Below are positions 34,030-41,678 of a stretch of DNA of 47,172 nt, in pieces. The DNA lies in contig NZ_QUAK01000079.1 of NCBI RefSeq assembly GCF_003429565.1, forward strand, positions 1 through 47,172, written 5' to 3'. Each line of letters starts with the position of its first letter. Within the stretch, counting starts at the first letter, position 1. The translations under genes and the position numbers were made by a program. The notes under the pieces are model-generated. The model had not been told where the DNA came from. It saw only the letters and a list, made by a program, of their open reading frames with translations, and made no database searches. Origin of the DNA: Streptomyces triticagri. Its GTDB lineage: Bacteria; Actinomycetota; Actinomycetes; Streptomycetales; Streptomycetaceae.

Positions 34030-34833
34030 ATGGATCACGACGATGTGCTCGCGCTGTTCGATCGGCAGCTGCGGCGGGATGTGCGGGCGGACAGCGTCAG
34101 TGCGCGGGTGGAGCGGGACGGTGCGGTCGTACGGCAGGTCGGGGAGCCGCACGATTGGAACGGGGTGCTCTGGTCGGACGTCGACGAAGCCTCTGCGGAT
34201 CGGGTGATCGCGGAGCAGGTGCGGTACTTCGGTGCGCTGGGCCGGGAGTTCGAGTGGAAGGTGTATGCGCACGATCGGCCCGCGGACCTGGGGAAGCGGT
34301 TGGCGGCGGCCGGGTTCGAGGCGGAACCGGAGGAGGCGGTGATGGTGGCCGAGGTGGCGGACCAGGCCGCCGAGGTCGCGCTGCCCGAGGGCATTCACCT
34401 TCGTCCGGTGACCGACGCCGCCGGGGTGGATCTCGTGACGGAGGTCCATGAGCAGGCCTTCGGTACGAGCAGTGCGCTGCTGCGGCGACGGCTGCTCGAG
34501 CAACTCGCCGCGGACACCGGGACGTTCAGCATGGTCGTGGCGATGGACGGTGATGTGCCGGTGTCGTCGGCGCGGATGGAGGTGAACGAGGGGACGGAGT
34601 TCGCGGGCCTGTGGGGTGGCGGCACGGTCGCCGCGTGGCGAGGGCGGGGCCTCTACCGTGCCCTGGTCGCCCACCGCGCCCGCCTCGCGGCGGACCTCGG
34701 CCACCGCTACCTCCAGGTGGACGCGTCGGACGACAGCCGCCCCATCCTGCAGCGCCTCGGTTTCACACTCCTGACCACCACGACTCCGTGTGTCCGCCGG
34801 CCGGATGCGCAGGGGCGGCGGGTGGCGGGTTAG
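34030..34833 (+). CDS. GNAT family N-acetyltransferase (two-domain)
   Basis: From ATG 34030 the protein is 267 residues. The first half (to about 120) resembles a degenerate GNAT domain (WSDVDEASADRVIAEQVRYF, FEWKVYAHDRPADLGKRL). The second half is a clear GNAT domain with LRPVTDAAGVDLVTEVHEQAF, the acetyl-CoA loop VAAWRGRGLYRALVAHRA, and YLQVDASDDSRPILQRLGF. The substrate is unknown. It is convergent with the next methyltransferase gene and overlaps its stop by four bases. Confidence 0.85.
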   Translation: MDHDDVLALFDRQLRRDVRADSVSARVERDGAVVRQVGEPHDWNGVLWSDVDEASADRVIAEQVRYFGALGREFEWKVYAHDRPADLGKRLAAAGFEAEPEEAVMVAEVADQAAEVALPEGIHLRPVTDAAGVDLVTEVHEQAFGTSSALLRRRLLEQLAADTGTFSMVVAMDGDVPVSSARMEVNEGTEFAGLWGGGTVAAWRGRGLYRALVAHRARLAADLGHRYLQVDASDDSRPILQRLGFTLLTTTTPCVRRPDAQGRRVAG

Positions 34834-35480
34834 TTTGCGGGCCTGCGGGCCAGGAGGCAGGCCCGGGGTCTGTCGGCCCGGCCACCGGGCTCCAGTTCCA
34901 GCCTTGCGGTGACTGCGAGGCCGGCCTCTTCCAGCAGACGGACCGTGCGGTCCAGGGGCAGGAGGTACGACTCGTAGGTCACCGGACGGCCGTAGCCGTG
35001 GGTGGGCTGCAGGTGTTCGTCGCCGACGTAGTCGCCCCAGAGCAGGTGGCCGCCGGGTGCGAGAGTGCGGTGGAACTCGGCGAACACGTCCGGCAGCCAC
35101 TGTGGGGGTGTGTGGTGGGTGGAGTACCAGGCCAGGATGCCGCCGAGCTCGTCGTCCCCCGTCGGCAGTGCGGTCATCGAGCCCTCGGTGAACCGCAGAT
35201 CCGGATATGCGCGCCGGGCCAGCGCGATCATCTTCGGTGACAGATCGACGCCGAAGGCGGACACGCCAAGGCCGGCCAGGTGAGCCGTCACCCGGCCGGG
35301 GCCGCATCCCAGGTCCGCGACCGGCCGCACCCCGGCCGTCCGTACGAGCTCGGCGAACGCCGCGAGCATCGCCCGTGACAGTGGATCCATCGCGTCCGGC
35401 GCCGGGACGCGTTCGAGGTAGTCGGCGGCGACCGTGTCGTACGACTCGCGTACGGCGTTCAGAAAGGAGGGCTCCGGCAC
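34830..35480 (-). CDS. Class I SAM-dependent methyltransferase
   Basis: A 216-residue enzyme with VADLGCGPGRVTAHLAGLG (motif I), FGVDLSPKMIALARRAYP (motif II), and FAEFHRTLAPGGHLLWGDYV (motif IV-V). The start SFLNAVRESYDTVAADYLERV is typical of small-molecule methyltransferases. AGGAGGG-like sequence precedes the ATG. It lies 43 bases downstream of a small membrane protein gene on the same strand, so it may be the last gene of that operon. The acceptor is unknown. Confidence 0.87.
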   Translation of the reverse strand: MPEPSFLNAVRESYDTVAADYLERVPAPDAMDPLSRAMLAAFAELVRTAGVRPVADLGCGPGRVTAHLAGLGVSAFGVDLSPKMIALARRAYPDLRFTEGSMTALPTGDDELGGILAWYSTHHTPPQWLPDVFAEFHRTLAPGGHLLWGDYVGDEHLQPTHGYGRPVTYESYLLPLDRTVRLLEEAGLAVTARLELEPGGRADRPRACLLARRPAN

Positions 35481-35523
35481 GTGGGCGACTCTAGACCAGA
35501 GGTTGTTCCCGGAGCCGAGGCCT

Positions 35524-35916
35524 CTACCAGCCGGTCATGACCGTGCCGAGTGCCAGTGGTGCGGCGACCAGGGCCACGAGTTTCGTCCACAGGCTGTGGG
35601 TGCCGTCGTGGCGGGTCATGCGGCATACGGTGAACGCGGCGACGATGCCCAAGGGGAAGAGGATCGCGGCGGATTCGTCCACGGAGGTGCGTGTGCCGCC
35701 CGTGTGGGCGGCGGCCCATGAGCCCGCGAGCCCGACGACCATGGCGAAGAACACGGCGCCGGCGCTGAACCACTCACGTTCCATGAACTCGACGAGTTCA
35801 CCGAAGGGTTCGCCGGTCCGGCGGCGCCTCCGTACAGCCGTCACGGCGAAGGCGGCCATGAGAGCGAGTCCTGTGCCCAGGAATGCCCAGCGCAGGAGCG
35901 TGGCGAGTGATTCCAT
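35524..35916 (-). CDS. Small integral membrane protein
   Basis: This 130-residue protein has about four hydrophobic segments: LLRWAFLGTGLALMAAFAVT near the start, AGAVFFAMVVGLAGSWAA in the middle, ILFPLGIVAAFTVCRM, and LVALVAAPLALGTVM at the end. A basic cluster (RRRRRTGEPFGE) follows the first helix. I recognise no family. It starts 13 bases after the DUF397 stop and is probably co-transcribed with the HTH/DUF397 pair. Confidence 0.65.
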   Translation of the reverse strand: MESLATLLRWAFLGTGLALMAAFAVTAVRRRRRTGEPFGELVEFMEREWFSAGAVFFAMVVGLAGSWAAAHTGGTRTSVDESAAILFPLGIVAAFTVCRMTRHDGTHSLWTKLVALVAAPLALGTVMTGW

Positions 35917-35929
35917 GTCGGCCGTCCGC

Positions 35930-36166
35930 CTAGAGGTTCTCGAGGAACGTGGTCCAGGTGGTGGGGGTGATCGAGAGGTGGGGTGCGGTGGGGGCTGCCT
36001 TGGAGTCGCGGATGTGGATGGTGGTGGGGTGGGTTGCGACCTCTACGCAGTCGCCTCCGGCGTCGCTGCTGTAACTCGACTTGCGCCAGTCGTAGGCGAT
36101 CTCTACGCAGTCGGCTCCGCCGCTGTCGCTGTAGCTCGACTTGAACCACCGCAGAGTGCTCGTCAT
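35930..36166 (-). CDS. DUF397 protein with duplicated motif
   Basis: A 78-residue protein with two copies of the DUF397 core: RWFKSSYSDSGGADCVEIA (residues 6-24) and DWRKSSYSSDAGGDCVEVA (26-44). The remainder, HIRDSKAAPTAPHLSITPTTW, is the usual C-terminal part (WxxFL). DUF397 proteins pair with HTH-DUF5753 regulators in Streptomyces (as near bldB/whiJ) and appear to modulate them. ATG 36166 overlaps the regulator's stop codon, so the two are co-translated. The duplication makes it longer than single-motif members. Confidence 0.9.
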   Translation of the reverse strand: MTSTLRWFKSSYSDSGGADCVEIAYDWRKSSYSSDAGGDCVEVATHPTTIHIRDSKAAPTAPHLSITPTTWTTFLENL

Positions 36167-36999
36167 GCCTGCTCTCCTGCCAACTGCTCGATGAGCCGGA
36201 CGGATTCGTACGGGTCCAGTGCCTGTGAGCGGATCTTTGCATACCGCTGCGCGTATGTACTGACCTTTACCGGGTCGCTGATCAGCAAGCTTTCGTCCTG
36301 GGGCTCCAGGTAGACCAGGTGATCGTGCCCCGGCGTTTCGACCAGCTTCATTTCCCCGCGTACGCCTGCGTGTTCGCCGTGGCGGCCACGGTCGATGGGC
36401 AACACCTGGATGGTGACGTTGCGCTGCTGGGCGTATTCGATGAGTTGGTGGAGCTGATTGCGCATCACCGTGCTGTCGCCGATGGTGCGGCGAAGTACGG
36501 ACTCTTCAAGGACGAGCTCGATGAGTGCGACCGGAGTTCGTGAGAAGAGAGCCTTGCGTGCCATGCGAGCATCCACGAGTTCGCGGATTCGTGTCTCCGG
36601 GAGGGGTGGAAATCCGCCGCCGATCAGAGCTTGAGCGTAGTCATCCGTCTGGAACAGGCCGTCGACTACGAGTGGGACATAGGACGACAACGTGACCGCC
36701 TTCTGCTCCAGCAACGCGTAGTCCTTGAACTGCGCCGGATACCTGTCCAGCCGTACGAACTCCCGCGCAGACTCGAAGATGCCGAGACCCCCGCCGATCG
36801 CCTCCTCCAAGGCGACAAGCATCTGGTCGCTCGCCGGTTGGGCGCAGGTCTCCATCGCGCTTACGGCGGCGGCCGTGAAGCCGATGCGGTCGCCCAACTC
36901 GCGTTGGGACAGGCCCTGTTCGGTGCGGAGTCTGCGGGCCATGCCCGCGACGTAACGCGTGCCGGCGCCTGCCGTGTGCTTGTTCTGCGCCCGCGCCAT
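36163..36999 (-). CDS. XRE-type helix-turn-helix regulator with DUF5753 domain
   Basis: From ATG 36999 (GGGGG upstream) the protein is 278 residues. An N-terminal HTH (MARRLRTEQGLSQRELGDRI, then FTAAAVSAMET) is followed by a DUF5753 domain, including LEQKAVTLSSYVPLVVDGLF, QTDDYAQALI and NVTIQVLPIDRGRHG. This is the WhiJ-like family of which Streptomyces genomes carry many copies, each usually with a DUF397 partner, and which influence development and antibiotic production. Here the partner follows directly. Confidence 0.93.
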   Translation of the reverse strand: MARAQNKHTAGAGTRYVAGMARRLRTEQGLSQRELGDRIGFTAAAVSAMETCAQPASDQMLVALEEAIGGGLGIFESAREFVRLDRYPAQFKDYALLEQKAVTLSSYVPLVVDGLFQTDDYAQALIGGGFPPLPETRIRELVDARMARKALFSRTPVALIELVLEESVLRRTIGDSTVMRNQLHQLIEYAQQRNVTIQVLPIDRGRHGEHAGVRGEMKLVETPGHDHLVYLEPQDESLLISDPVKVSTYAQRYAKIRSQALDPYESVRLIEQLAGEQA

Positions 37000-37145
37000 T
37001 GCGGTCACCCCCGGGCTCGACGGGTCTCGACTCTGACTCAACCGAAATCAACCGGTCACAACCAGGCCGCAGTCCACCTCAACCACCCGACGCAGTTGAT
37101 CCGCAGCCCTGGAAAACGCTAGCTCGACCTGCGGAAACTGACCCC

Positions 37146-37544
37146 ATGAACACGGAAAGTGACAGACCGTATCCCGCTTGGGTGCCGGCGCGCGGGTTTC
37201 AACTCCGTAAGGCCGGCGTGCAGTTCGATGCCGTGCGGGTGGACGGGGACGACGGGCGCGCGCTCGCGGACGGGCTTGCGAGGCTCACTGCCGGTGATCC
37301 GGGGCCGGTCGTCGAGGAGGCGAACGGGCGGCGTTCGGTGTATTTCCTCGTGCCCCCGGCGAGTACGGCCTACCGCCCCTGGCCACCCGACGTCACCCGC
37401 CTCACCTCGGGCCCCGGCCGTATCGCGTACATCCCCGTGCCGGCTCTCAACGGCTGTACGTGGCCGCTGAGTTGGCGACACCGTCCACGCGGCGGCGACC
37501 TCGTGCACACTCAGCTCTTGCGCAGCGCGTTGTTCGCCCGCTGA
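37146..37544 (+). CDS. Conserved hypothetical protein (possible accessory of the HTH locus)
   Basis: A 132-residue soluble protein beginning at ATG 37146, divergent from the HTH-DUF5753 gene. It has AWVPARGFQLRKAGVQFDAVRV, then FLVPPASTAYRPWPPDVT, GRIAYIPVPALNGCTWPLSW and a basic end. These stretches resemble small Streptomyces proteins found beside HTH/DUF397 loci; I cannot name a domain. Its last 34 bases overlap the 3' end of the convergent MFS gene. Confidence 0.65.
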   Translation: MNTESDRPYPAWVPARGFQLRKAGVQFDAVRVDGDDGRALADGLARLTAGDPGPVVEEANGRRSVYFLVPPASTAYRPWPPDVTRLTSGPGRIAYIPVPALNGCTWPLSWRHRPRGGDLVHTQLLRSALFAR

Positions 37545-38995
37545 GACTGAGGCGGTCCCGGAGAGCCGTCGTCCTCGGCGATGAGGCGTCGTGCGGTTCG
37601 TTCCGCCGTCCCCCGTGCCCACCGCCCCGAGGTGACCGCGCCGAGTAGCAGCACTGCGACGCCGCACCCCGCGAGGATCCACCAGGCCGTGCCCTCGGCG
37701 TCCGCGAAGCCCTCGTACGAACCGCTGCCGGCCGCCGCCGAGGCCATTACCGCGCCCACCACGGCGACCCCGAGCGAGGAGCCGATCTGGCGGCTGGTGG
37801 AGGCGACCGCGGCCGCGACACCCGCCTGGGCGCGGGGCATGCCGGAGACGGCGGTGTTGGTGATGGGGGCGTTGACCAGGCCGAAGCCGATGCCGAAGAG
37901 GACGTAGCCGGTGAAGAGCACGCCGAGGTGCAGGTCGGGGGATGCGGTGAGGGCGAAGAGGACGCCGGCCGCCGTCATGCCCGTACCCGCGGCGAGCAGC
38001 GGGATGCGCGGGCCGCGGGAGCCGACGATGCGGCCGGAGAGCGGCGCGAAGATCAGGGTCATGGCTGCCATCGGGAGGAGGTGGAGGCCCGCGTCGAGGG
38101 CGTCCATGCCGCGTACGTCCTGCAGGTGGAGGGAGGTCAGGAAGAGGAAGCCGCCGAGTCCTGCGAAGGCGCAGACCGCGATACCGGTGGCCCCGGCGAA
38201 CGGCGCGCTGCGGAAGAACCGCAGGTCGATGAGGGGTTCGGGGTGCCGTGCCGCGTGGTGCAGGAAGCCGATCAGGGCGAGCAGGGCGAGGGTGGCGCAG
38301 GAGAGGACGAGCGGGGAGGCGAGGCCGTGGCGCGGGCTCTCGATGATCCCGTACGTCAACGACACGAGCAGGACGATCATCAGGAGCTGGCCGACGGGGT
38401 CGGGGCGGCGGGCGCGCGGGGCGCGGGACTCGGGGACGTAGCGGGTGGTGAGGAGGAGGGCGGCGAGGCCGATGGGGACGTTGACCCAGAAGATCGCGCG
38501 CCAGCTGCTGAGGTCCACGAGCAGGCCGCCGAGCACGGGTCCCGCGGCCATGCTGAGGCCGACGACGCCGCCCCAGACGCCGATGGCGCGGGCGCGTTCG
38601 CGGGGGTCGGTGAAGGTGTTGGTGATGATCGACATGGCGACCGGATTGAGCATCGAACCGCCGACGGCCTGCAGGGCTCGGGCCGCGACGAGCCAGCCGA
38701 GGCCTGGGGCGAGGCTGCAGAGCAGGGAGCCGGTGACGAAGACGGCGAGGCCCCAGCGGAAGACGCGGCGGCGGCCGATGCGGTCGGCGGTCGCGCCGGA
38801 GAGCATGAGCAGGGCGGCGAGTACGAGGGTGTACGCGTCGATGACCCACTGCAGGCCGGAGACGGGCGCGTCGAGGTCGCGGCGGATGTCGGGGAGGGCC
38901 ACGTTCAGGGCGGTGGTGTCGAGGCTGACGATCAGCAACGACATGCAGCAGATGGCCAGGACGAGGAGGTTCCGGCGGCGGGTGGGCGTGGGCAC
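37511..38995 (-). CDS. MFS exporter, DHA2 (EmrB/QacA) family
   Basis: From GTG 38995 (GGAAGGAGG about ten bases upstream) the protein is 494 residues with about 14 membrane segments. SLLIVSLDTTALNVALPDI is motif D1, SGATADRIGRRRVFRWGLA is motif A, and AAGPVLGGLLVDLSSWRAIF is motif C, including the exporter signature Gly-Pro-x-x-Gly-Gly. It should export drugs or metabolites in exchange for protons. No TetR regulator is adjacent; instead a 4x19-bp repeat array lies just upstream, which may be a control site. Confidence 0.9.
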   Translation of the reverse strand: MPTPTRRRNLLVLAICCMSLLIVSLDTTALNVALPDIRRDLDAPVSGLQWVIDAYTLVLAALLMLSGATADRIGRRRVFRWGLAVFVTGSLLCSLAPGLGWLVAARALQAVGGSMLNPVAMSIITNTFTDPRERARAIGVWGGVVGLSMAAGPVLGGLLVDLSSWRAIFWVNVPIGLAALLLTTRYVPESRAPRARRPDPVGQLLMIVLLVSLTYGIIESPRHGLASPLVLSCATLALLALIGFLHHAARHPEPLIDLRFFRSAPFAGATGIAVCAFAGLGGFLFLTSLHLQDVRGMDALDAGLHLLPMAAMTLIFAPLSGRIVGSRGPRIPLLAAGTGMTAAGVLFALTASPDLHLGVLFTGYVLFGIGFGLVNAPITNTAVSGMPRAQAGVAAAVASTSRQIGSSLGVAVVGAVMASAAAGSGSYEGFADAEGTAWWILAGCGVAVLLLGAVTSGRWARGTAERTARRLIAEDDGSPGPPQSQRANNALRKS

Positions 38996-39034
38996 GGGGC
39001 GTCGTACCTCCTTCCGCGCGCGGGATGTGTTCAG

Positions 39035-39110
39035 CGTACAACTGCCTGCTCGGCGTACGGCCGTGTGCTTGGCGTACGGCCGCCTGCACTGCGTACGACT
39101 GTCTGCTCGG
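39035..39110. repeat. Four tandem 19-bp repeats upstream of the MFS exporter
   Basis: Four head-to-tail 19-base units occupy 39035-39053, 39054-39072, 39073-39091 and 39092-39110. Each starts GCGTAC; the rest follows nnCYGYSTGCWYK-like pattern, for example GCGTACGGCCGTGTGCTTG. They lie about 40 bases upstream of the exporter's GTG, in the 226-base gap shared with the divergent 84-residue gene. The gap holds nothing else I can name. Confidence 0.8.
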
Positions 39111-39221
39111 CGGTGCTGCTCGCCGGCCGCCCGCGACATTGCGCTTCCTAGTACGGTCGAGTCTTCACAACCCGGCCGCCGGTCCGCGGCGCCGTCGGGG
39201 TCACGGGGGAGGTACGGGAAG

Positions 39222-39476
39222 ATGGCTGGTCAGCAGGAGCTTCCGCTCTGGTACAGGACGAATCATCGGCTCATGGGCGTGGCCGGCTACTTGATCGTGT
39301 TCGGTCCTGCGATGGCGTTCCCCGGGGTGTCCCTGCACGCCGCCACGGTCTTCGCGATCCCCGGTGCCGTCATCGCCACGATGGGCCACGGATTCGCCAA
39401 GCGCCGCTACGAGACCGTCCACGACCTGGACACCGAGGGCAACCCCCGCGACTGGAGCCGGTACGAGACCGAGTGA
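39222..39476 (+). CDS. Small two-helix membrane protein
   Basis: An 84-residue protein. Two hydrophobic helices (about 18-36, MGVAGYLIVFGPAMAFPG, and 39-56, HAATVFAIPGAVIATMGHG) are flanked by a Trp/Arg-containing head (LPLWYRTNHRL) and a charged tail ending in NPRDWSRYETE. GGGAGG lies about 12 bases before ATG 39222. I do not recognise it. It is divergent from the MFS exporter and convergent with a methyltransferase gene. Confidence 0.65.
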   Translation: MAGQQELPLWYRTNHRLMGVAGYLIVFGPAMAFPGVSLHAATVFAIPGAVIATMGHGFAKRRYETVHDLDTEGNPRDWSRYETE

Positions 39477-39506
39477 GCCGCGGCCCGGTGGCCCGTGCCC
39501 GGTGGC

Positions 39507-40334
39507 CTATGAGCCGGTCCGGCGACCCCAGGCCGACACCATCGGTGCCGTGGCCAGGTCGAGGGTGCCGGAGGCGACGTTCGCCAGGTGGCGGTCGATC
39601 TCCTGGTCCGTGGCGAGGCCTTCGGACACCAGGAGTCCGCGGATGTGCCGTACGGTCGCGGCCTCCAGGACGGCGCACGCGGGCGAGGTGATCGGGAAGT
39701 AGGCGTCGGCCCGCACACCGTCCAGGCCGGCCGCGCGGAGCAGCCCCGGCAGGGTCCGCCCGTACGCGAGGTCTGCGCCGCGGCCTGCCATCAACTCGCG
39801 GAAGCCGGAGCGCAGTCGGTTGGCGAGGCGTTGTTCGGGGCCGGTCTCGTCGGGGCAGAGGAGAGGCTGCAGGCCGGGGTCGGCGTCCTCCAGGAGCAGG
39901 GCGCCGCCGGGGCGCAGCGCCTGGACCATGTTCCGCAACGCCCGGGCGCGGTCGGTGACATGGACGAGTACGAGCCGGGCGTGCACTAGGTCGAAGCCTC
40001 CCGGCGGTGGCGGGTCCGCGGCGACGTCGTGGCGCAGCACCTCGATCGTGCCGCCGGCCGCGGCCTCCCGCATCCAGGACACGTCGATGTCGGTGGCGAC
40101 GACCTGCCCCGTGTCCCCGACCCGCTCGGCGAGCCCGCGCGGCACGGACGGCCCGCCGGCCCCGACCTCCCAGCACCGCATGCCGGTGCCGATGCCGATC
40201 TCGTCGATGTGCCGGAAGGTGACGGGATCGAAGAGTTCGCTCAGTGCCCCGAAGCGAATCCCCGCCTCCGTCTGCTGGTTGTCCAGCAGATACCCCTGAT
40301 CCGCCGCCTCTGAGGCCGCCGCGTGCTCGCTCAT
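39507..40334 (-). CDS. Class I SAM-dependent methyltransferase
   Basis: A 275-residue enzyme. YLLDNQQTEAGIRFGALSEL near residue 15 is typical of a group of Streptomyces methyltransferases, and TGMRCWEVGAGGPSVPRGLA is motif I. VVATDIDVSWMREA is motif II, FDLVHARLVLVHV motif IV and ALRPGGALLLEDAD motif V. The acceptor is unknown. A 4x16-bp repeat array begins 20 bases upstream of its ATG. Confidence 0.85.
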   Translation of the reverse strand: MSEHAAASEAADQGYLLDNQQTEAGIRFGALSELFDPVTFRHIDEIGIGTGMRCWEVGAGGPSVPRGLAERVGDTGQVVATDIDVSWMREAAAGGTIEVLRHDVAADPPPPGGFDLVHARLVLVHVTDRARALRNMVQALRPGGALLLEDADPGLQPLLCPDETGPEQRLANRLRSGFRELMAGRGADLAYGRTLPGLLRAAGLDGVRADAYFPITSPACAVLEAATVRHIRGLLVSEGLATDQEIDRHLANVASGTLDLATAPMVSAWGRRTGS

Positions 40335-40353
40335 ACGGCGATCCTGCCACCAG

Positions 40354-40412
40354 CCGTTGCGGTCTCCCGCCGTTGCGGTCGCCAGCCGTTACGGTCTCCC
40401 GCCGTTCCGGTC
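40354..40412. repeat. Four tandem 16-bp repeats upstream of the methyltransferase
   Basis: CCGTTGCGGTC occurs at 40354 and 40370, CCGTTACGGTC at 40386 and CCGTTCCGGTC at 40402, at an exact 16-base period. CCGTnACGG is itself nearly palindromic. The array is in the promoter position of the minus-strand methyltransferase gene. It belongs to a 344-base gap (40335-40678) that also holds a promoter and palindrome for the next gene; I see no gene there. Confidence 0.8.
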
Positions 40413-40492
40413 GGCGGCCCGGGCGGCCGCGGAGGGGATCACTCGCACGGGTGAATATCGCCAACTGGCGTCTGTAAAAGCTCAGTTCGAGC

Positions 40493-40554
40493 TTGCGTCG
40501 GCGCCTTTGCGGGGGCATAGAGTCACGCCTGACAAACGTTGCAGGAACTGCAAC
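40493..40554 (+). promoter_or_regulatory. Promoter and GTTGCAG palindrome before the HTH gene
   Basis: TTGCGT (40493-40498) and TAGAGT (40518-40523) form a plausible -35/-10 pair with a 19-base spacer. GTTGCAGGAACTGCAAC at 40538-40554 is a perfect inverted repeat with 7-base arms and a 3-base centre, placed just after the expected transcription start, where a bound repressor would block transcription. The 5' UTR to ATG 40679 would be about 150 bases. Confidence 0.55.
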
Positions 40555-40678
40555 GCGTGGAATCGCGTGGAATGCGGCGCCGAGTTCGACCTCGGCCCTC
40601 GAACCCGACTCCACGCAACAGATTGCCCCCGCGGTGCGCCAACACCCGGGGGCTCGACACCAGGAGCAACACCTCCCG

Positions 40679-41551
40679 ATGCGGATTCATCGTACGTCGC
40701 CCGTGCGCGACTTCACCATCTTCGCCAACGCCCTTCTTCGTGACCGACGCCTCTCCTGGTGTGCGGTGGGCGTACTGACGTACCTCCTGAGCCTCCCGGA
40801 CGGGGCGCGCGCCACGATCCGGTCGATGGCCGAGCAGCGCAAGGAAGGGCGGATGCGGATCGCCGCGGCCCTGCGTGAGCTGGAGGAGTGCCGGTATCTG
40901 CGCCGCGACGTCCACAAGGACCGGGAGTCCGGCCAACTCTCCACCGTCTACGAGGTGTTCGGCACTCCGTACGACGATGAGCCACGAACGGGTGACGGTG
41001 AAAAAGTTCAAAACCTGGCCTCCGGCGACGAGCCGCCCGGCGTGTCGGGCGCTCTCCCTTCGGGAGAAAGAAGTGGGAGGAAAGAACCTCCCGCCCCGCC
41101 GAGTCCGACGCGCGACGTCGACACCGAGCCGCCCTCCGGGGCGGATCAGGCGCCCTCGACGGCTGGGGCGCCGGTGTCTGAACTGCGCGGCAGGGCGGCC
41201 CGGTTGCTCGCCTCTCTCGCCCGCAGCGAACCCCGTCTCTCCCTTGCCCCAGCCGAGGCGCTGCGGCTAGCGCCGCTCGTCGAGGAGTGGTGGGCGGCCG
41301 GGGCGAGCAGCTCCGAGGTGCGGTGCGCGGTGACACAGGGGCTGCCGCCCCGGGTCCATTCCGCGGCCGCCCTGCTCGAGAACCGGCTGCGCCGCAAGAT
41401 GCCCACACCGCGCGGGCGGACCCTCGCCGCGCCGGCGCCACCGGAGGGCGCCGTGCGCACTCCCGGCGCCGAGGCCTTCCGCTCCGCGGCCCGTCGCGGT
41501 GCGGTTGCGGTGCGGGCGGCGCTGGTCGGGGGGCTGGTGGGGGCCGGCTGA
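40679..41551 (+). CDS. Streptomyces helix-turn-helix protein (replication-initiator-like winged helix)
   Basis: A 290-residue protein starting at ATG 40679 with AGGAG 12 bases upstream. IHRTSPVRDFTIFANALLRD followed by LSWCAVGVLTYLLSLPDG, MAEQRKEGRMRIAAALRELE and YLRRDVHKDRESGQLSTVYEV forms a winged helix of a widespread Streptomyces family often annotated only as HTH domain protein. After about residue 105 comes a Pro/Ser-rich linker, then a helical domain (ELRGRAARLLASLARSEP, APLVEEWWAAGASSSEVRCAV). It may bind the palindrome upstream. The function is unknown. Confidence 0.75.
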   Translation: MRIHRTSPVRDFTIFANALLRDRRLSWCAVGVLTYLLSLPDGARATIRSMAEQRKEGRMRIAAALRELEECRYLRRDVHKDRESGQLSTVYEVFGTPYDDEPRTGDGEKVQNLASGDEPPGVSGALPSGERSGRKEPPAPPSPTRDVDTEPPSGADQAPSTAGAPVSELRGRAARLLASLARSEPRLSLAPAEALRLAPLVEEWWAAGASSSEVRCAVTQGLPPRVHSAAALLENRLRRKMPTPRGRTLAAPAPPEGAVRTPGAEAFRSAARRGAVAVRAALVGGLVGAG

Positions 41552-41653
41552 GGCGCGGCTGATCCATGACTTCCGGCCCGATTCCGGGCCGGTCACCGGA
41601 AAGATCCACAGAAAGGGACGTGCCATGACCGTCACACTCGAACGCCCAGCGGC

Positions 41654-41672
41654 GGTATACCCACGGTATACT
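41654..41672 (+). promoter_or_regulatory. Autoregulatory-type promoter of the toxin-antitoxin pair
   Basis: GGTATAC occurs at 41654-41660 and 41665-41671. GTATAC is itself palindromic, and the two copies are 11 bases apart, one helical turn, so two dimers could bind the same face. The second copy overlaps TATACT (41667-41672), a near-perfect -10 six bases before ATG 41679, which implies a leaderless antitoxin mRNA. Confidence 0.65.
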
Positions 41673-41678
41673 GAGCGC

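Noticed and set aside
39035..39110. 19-bp tandem units as replication iterons
   Set aside because: No replication initiator gene, A/T-rich unwinding region or partition genes nearby; a promoter-linked role is simpler.
40679..41551. HTH protein as the replication initiator of an integrated plasmid
   Set aside because: No integrase, Tra/FtsK-like gene or att repeat is visible near it; the family is a common chromosomal one.
41625..41678. ATG 41625 as start of the antitoxin
   Set aside because: The extra 18 codons cross the GTATAC repeats and the TATACT -10; the leaderless ATG 41679 fits better. Kept only as an alternative.
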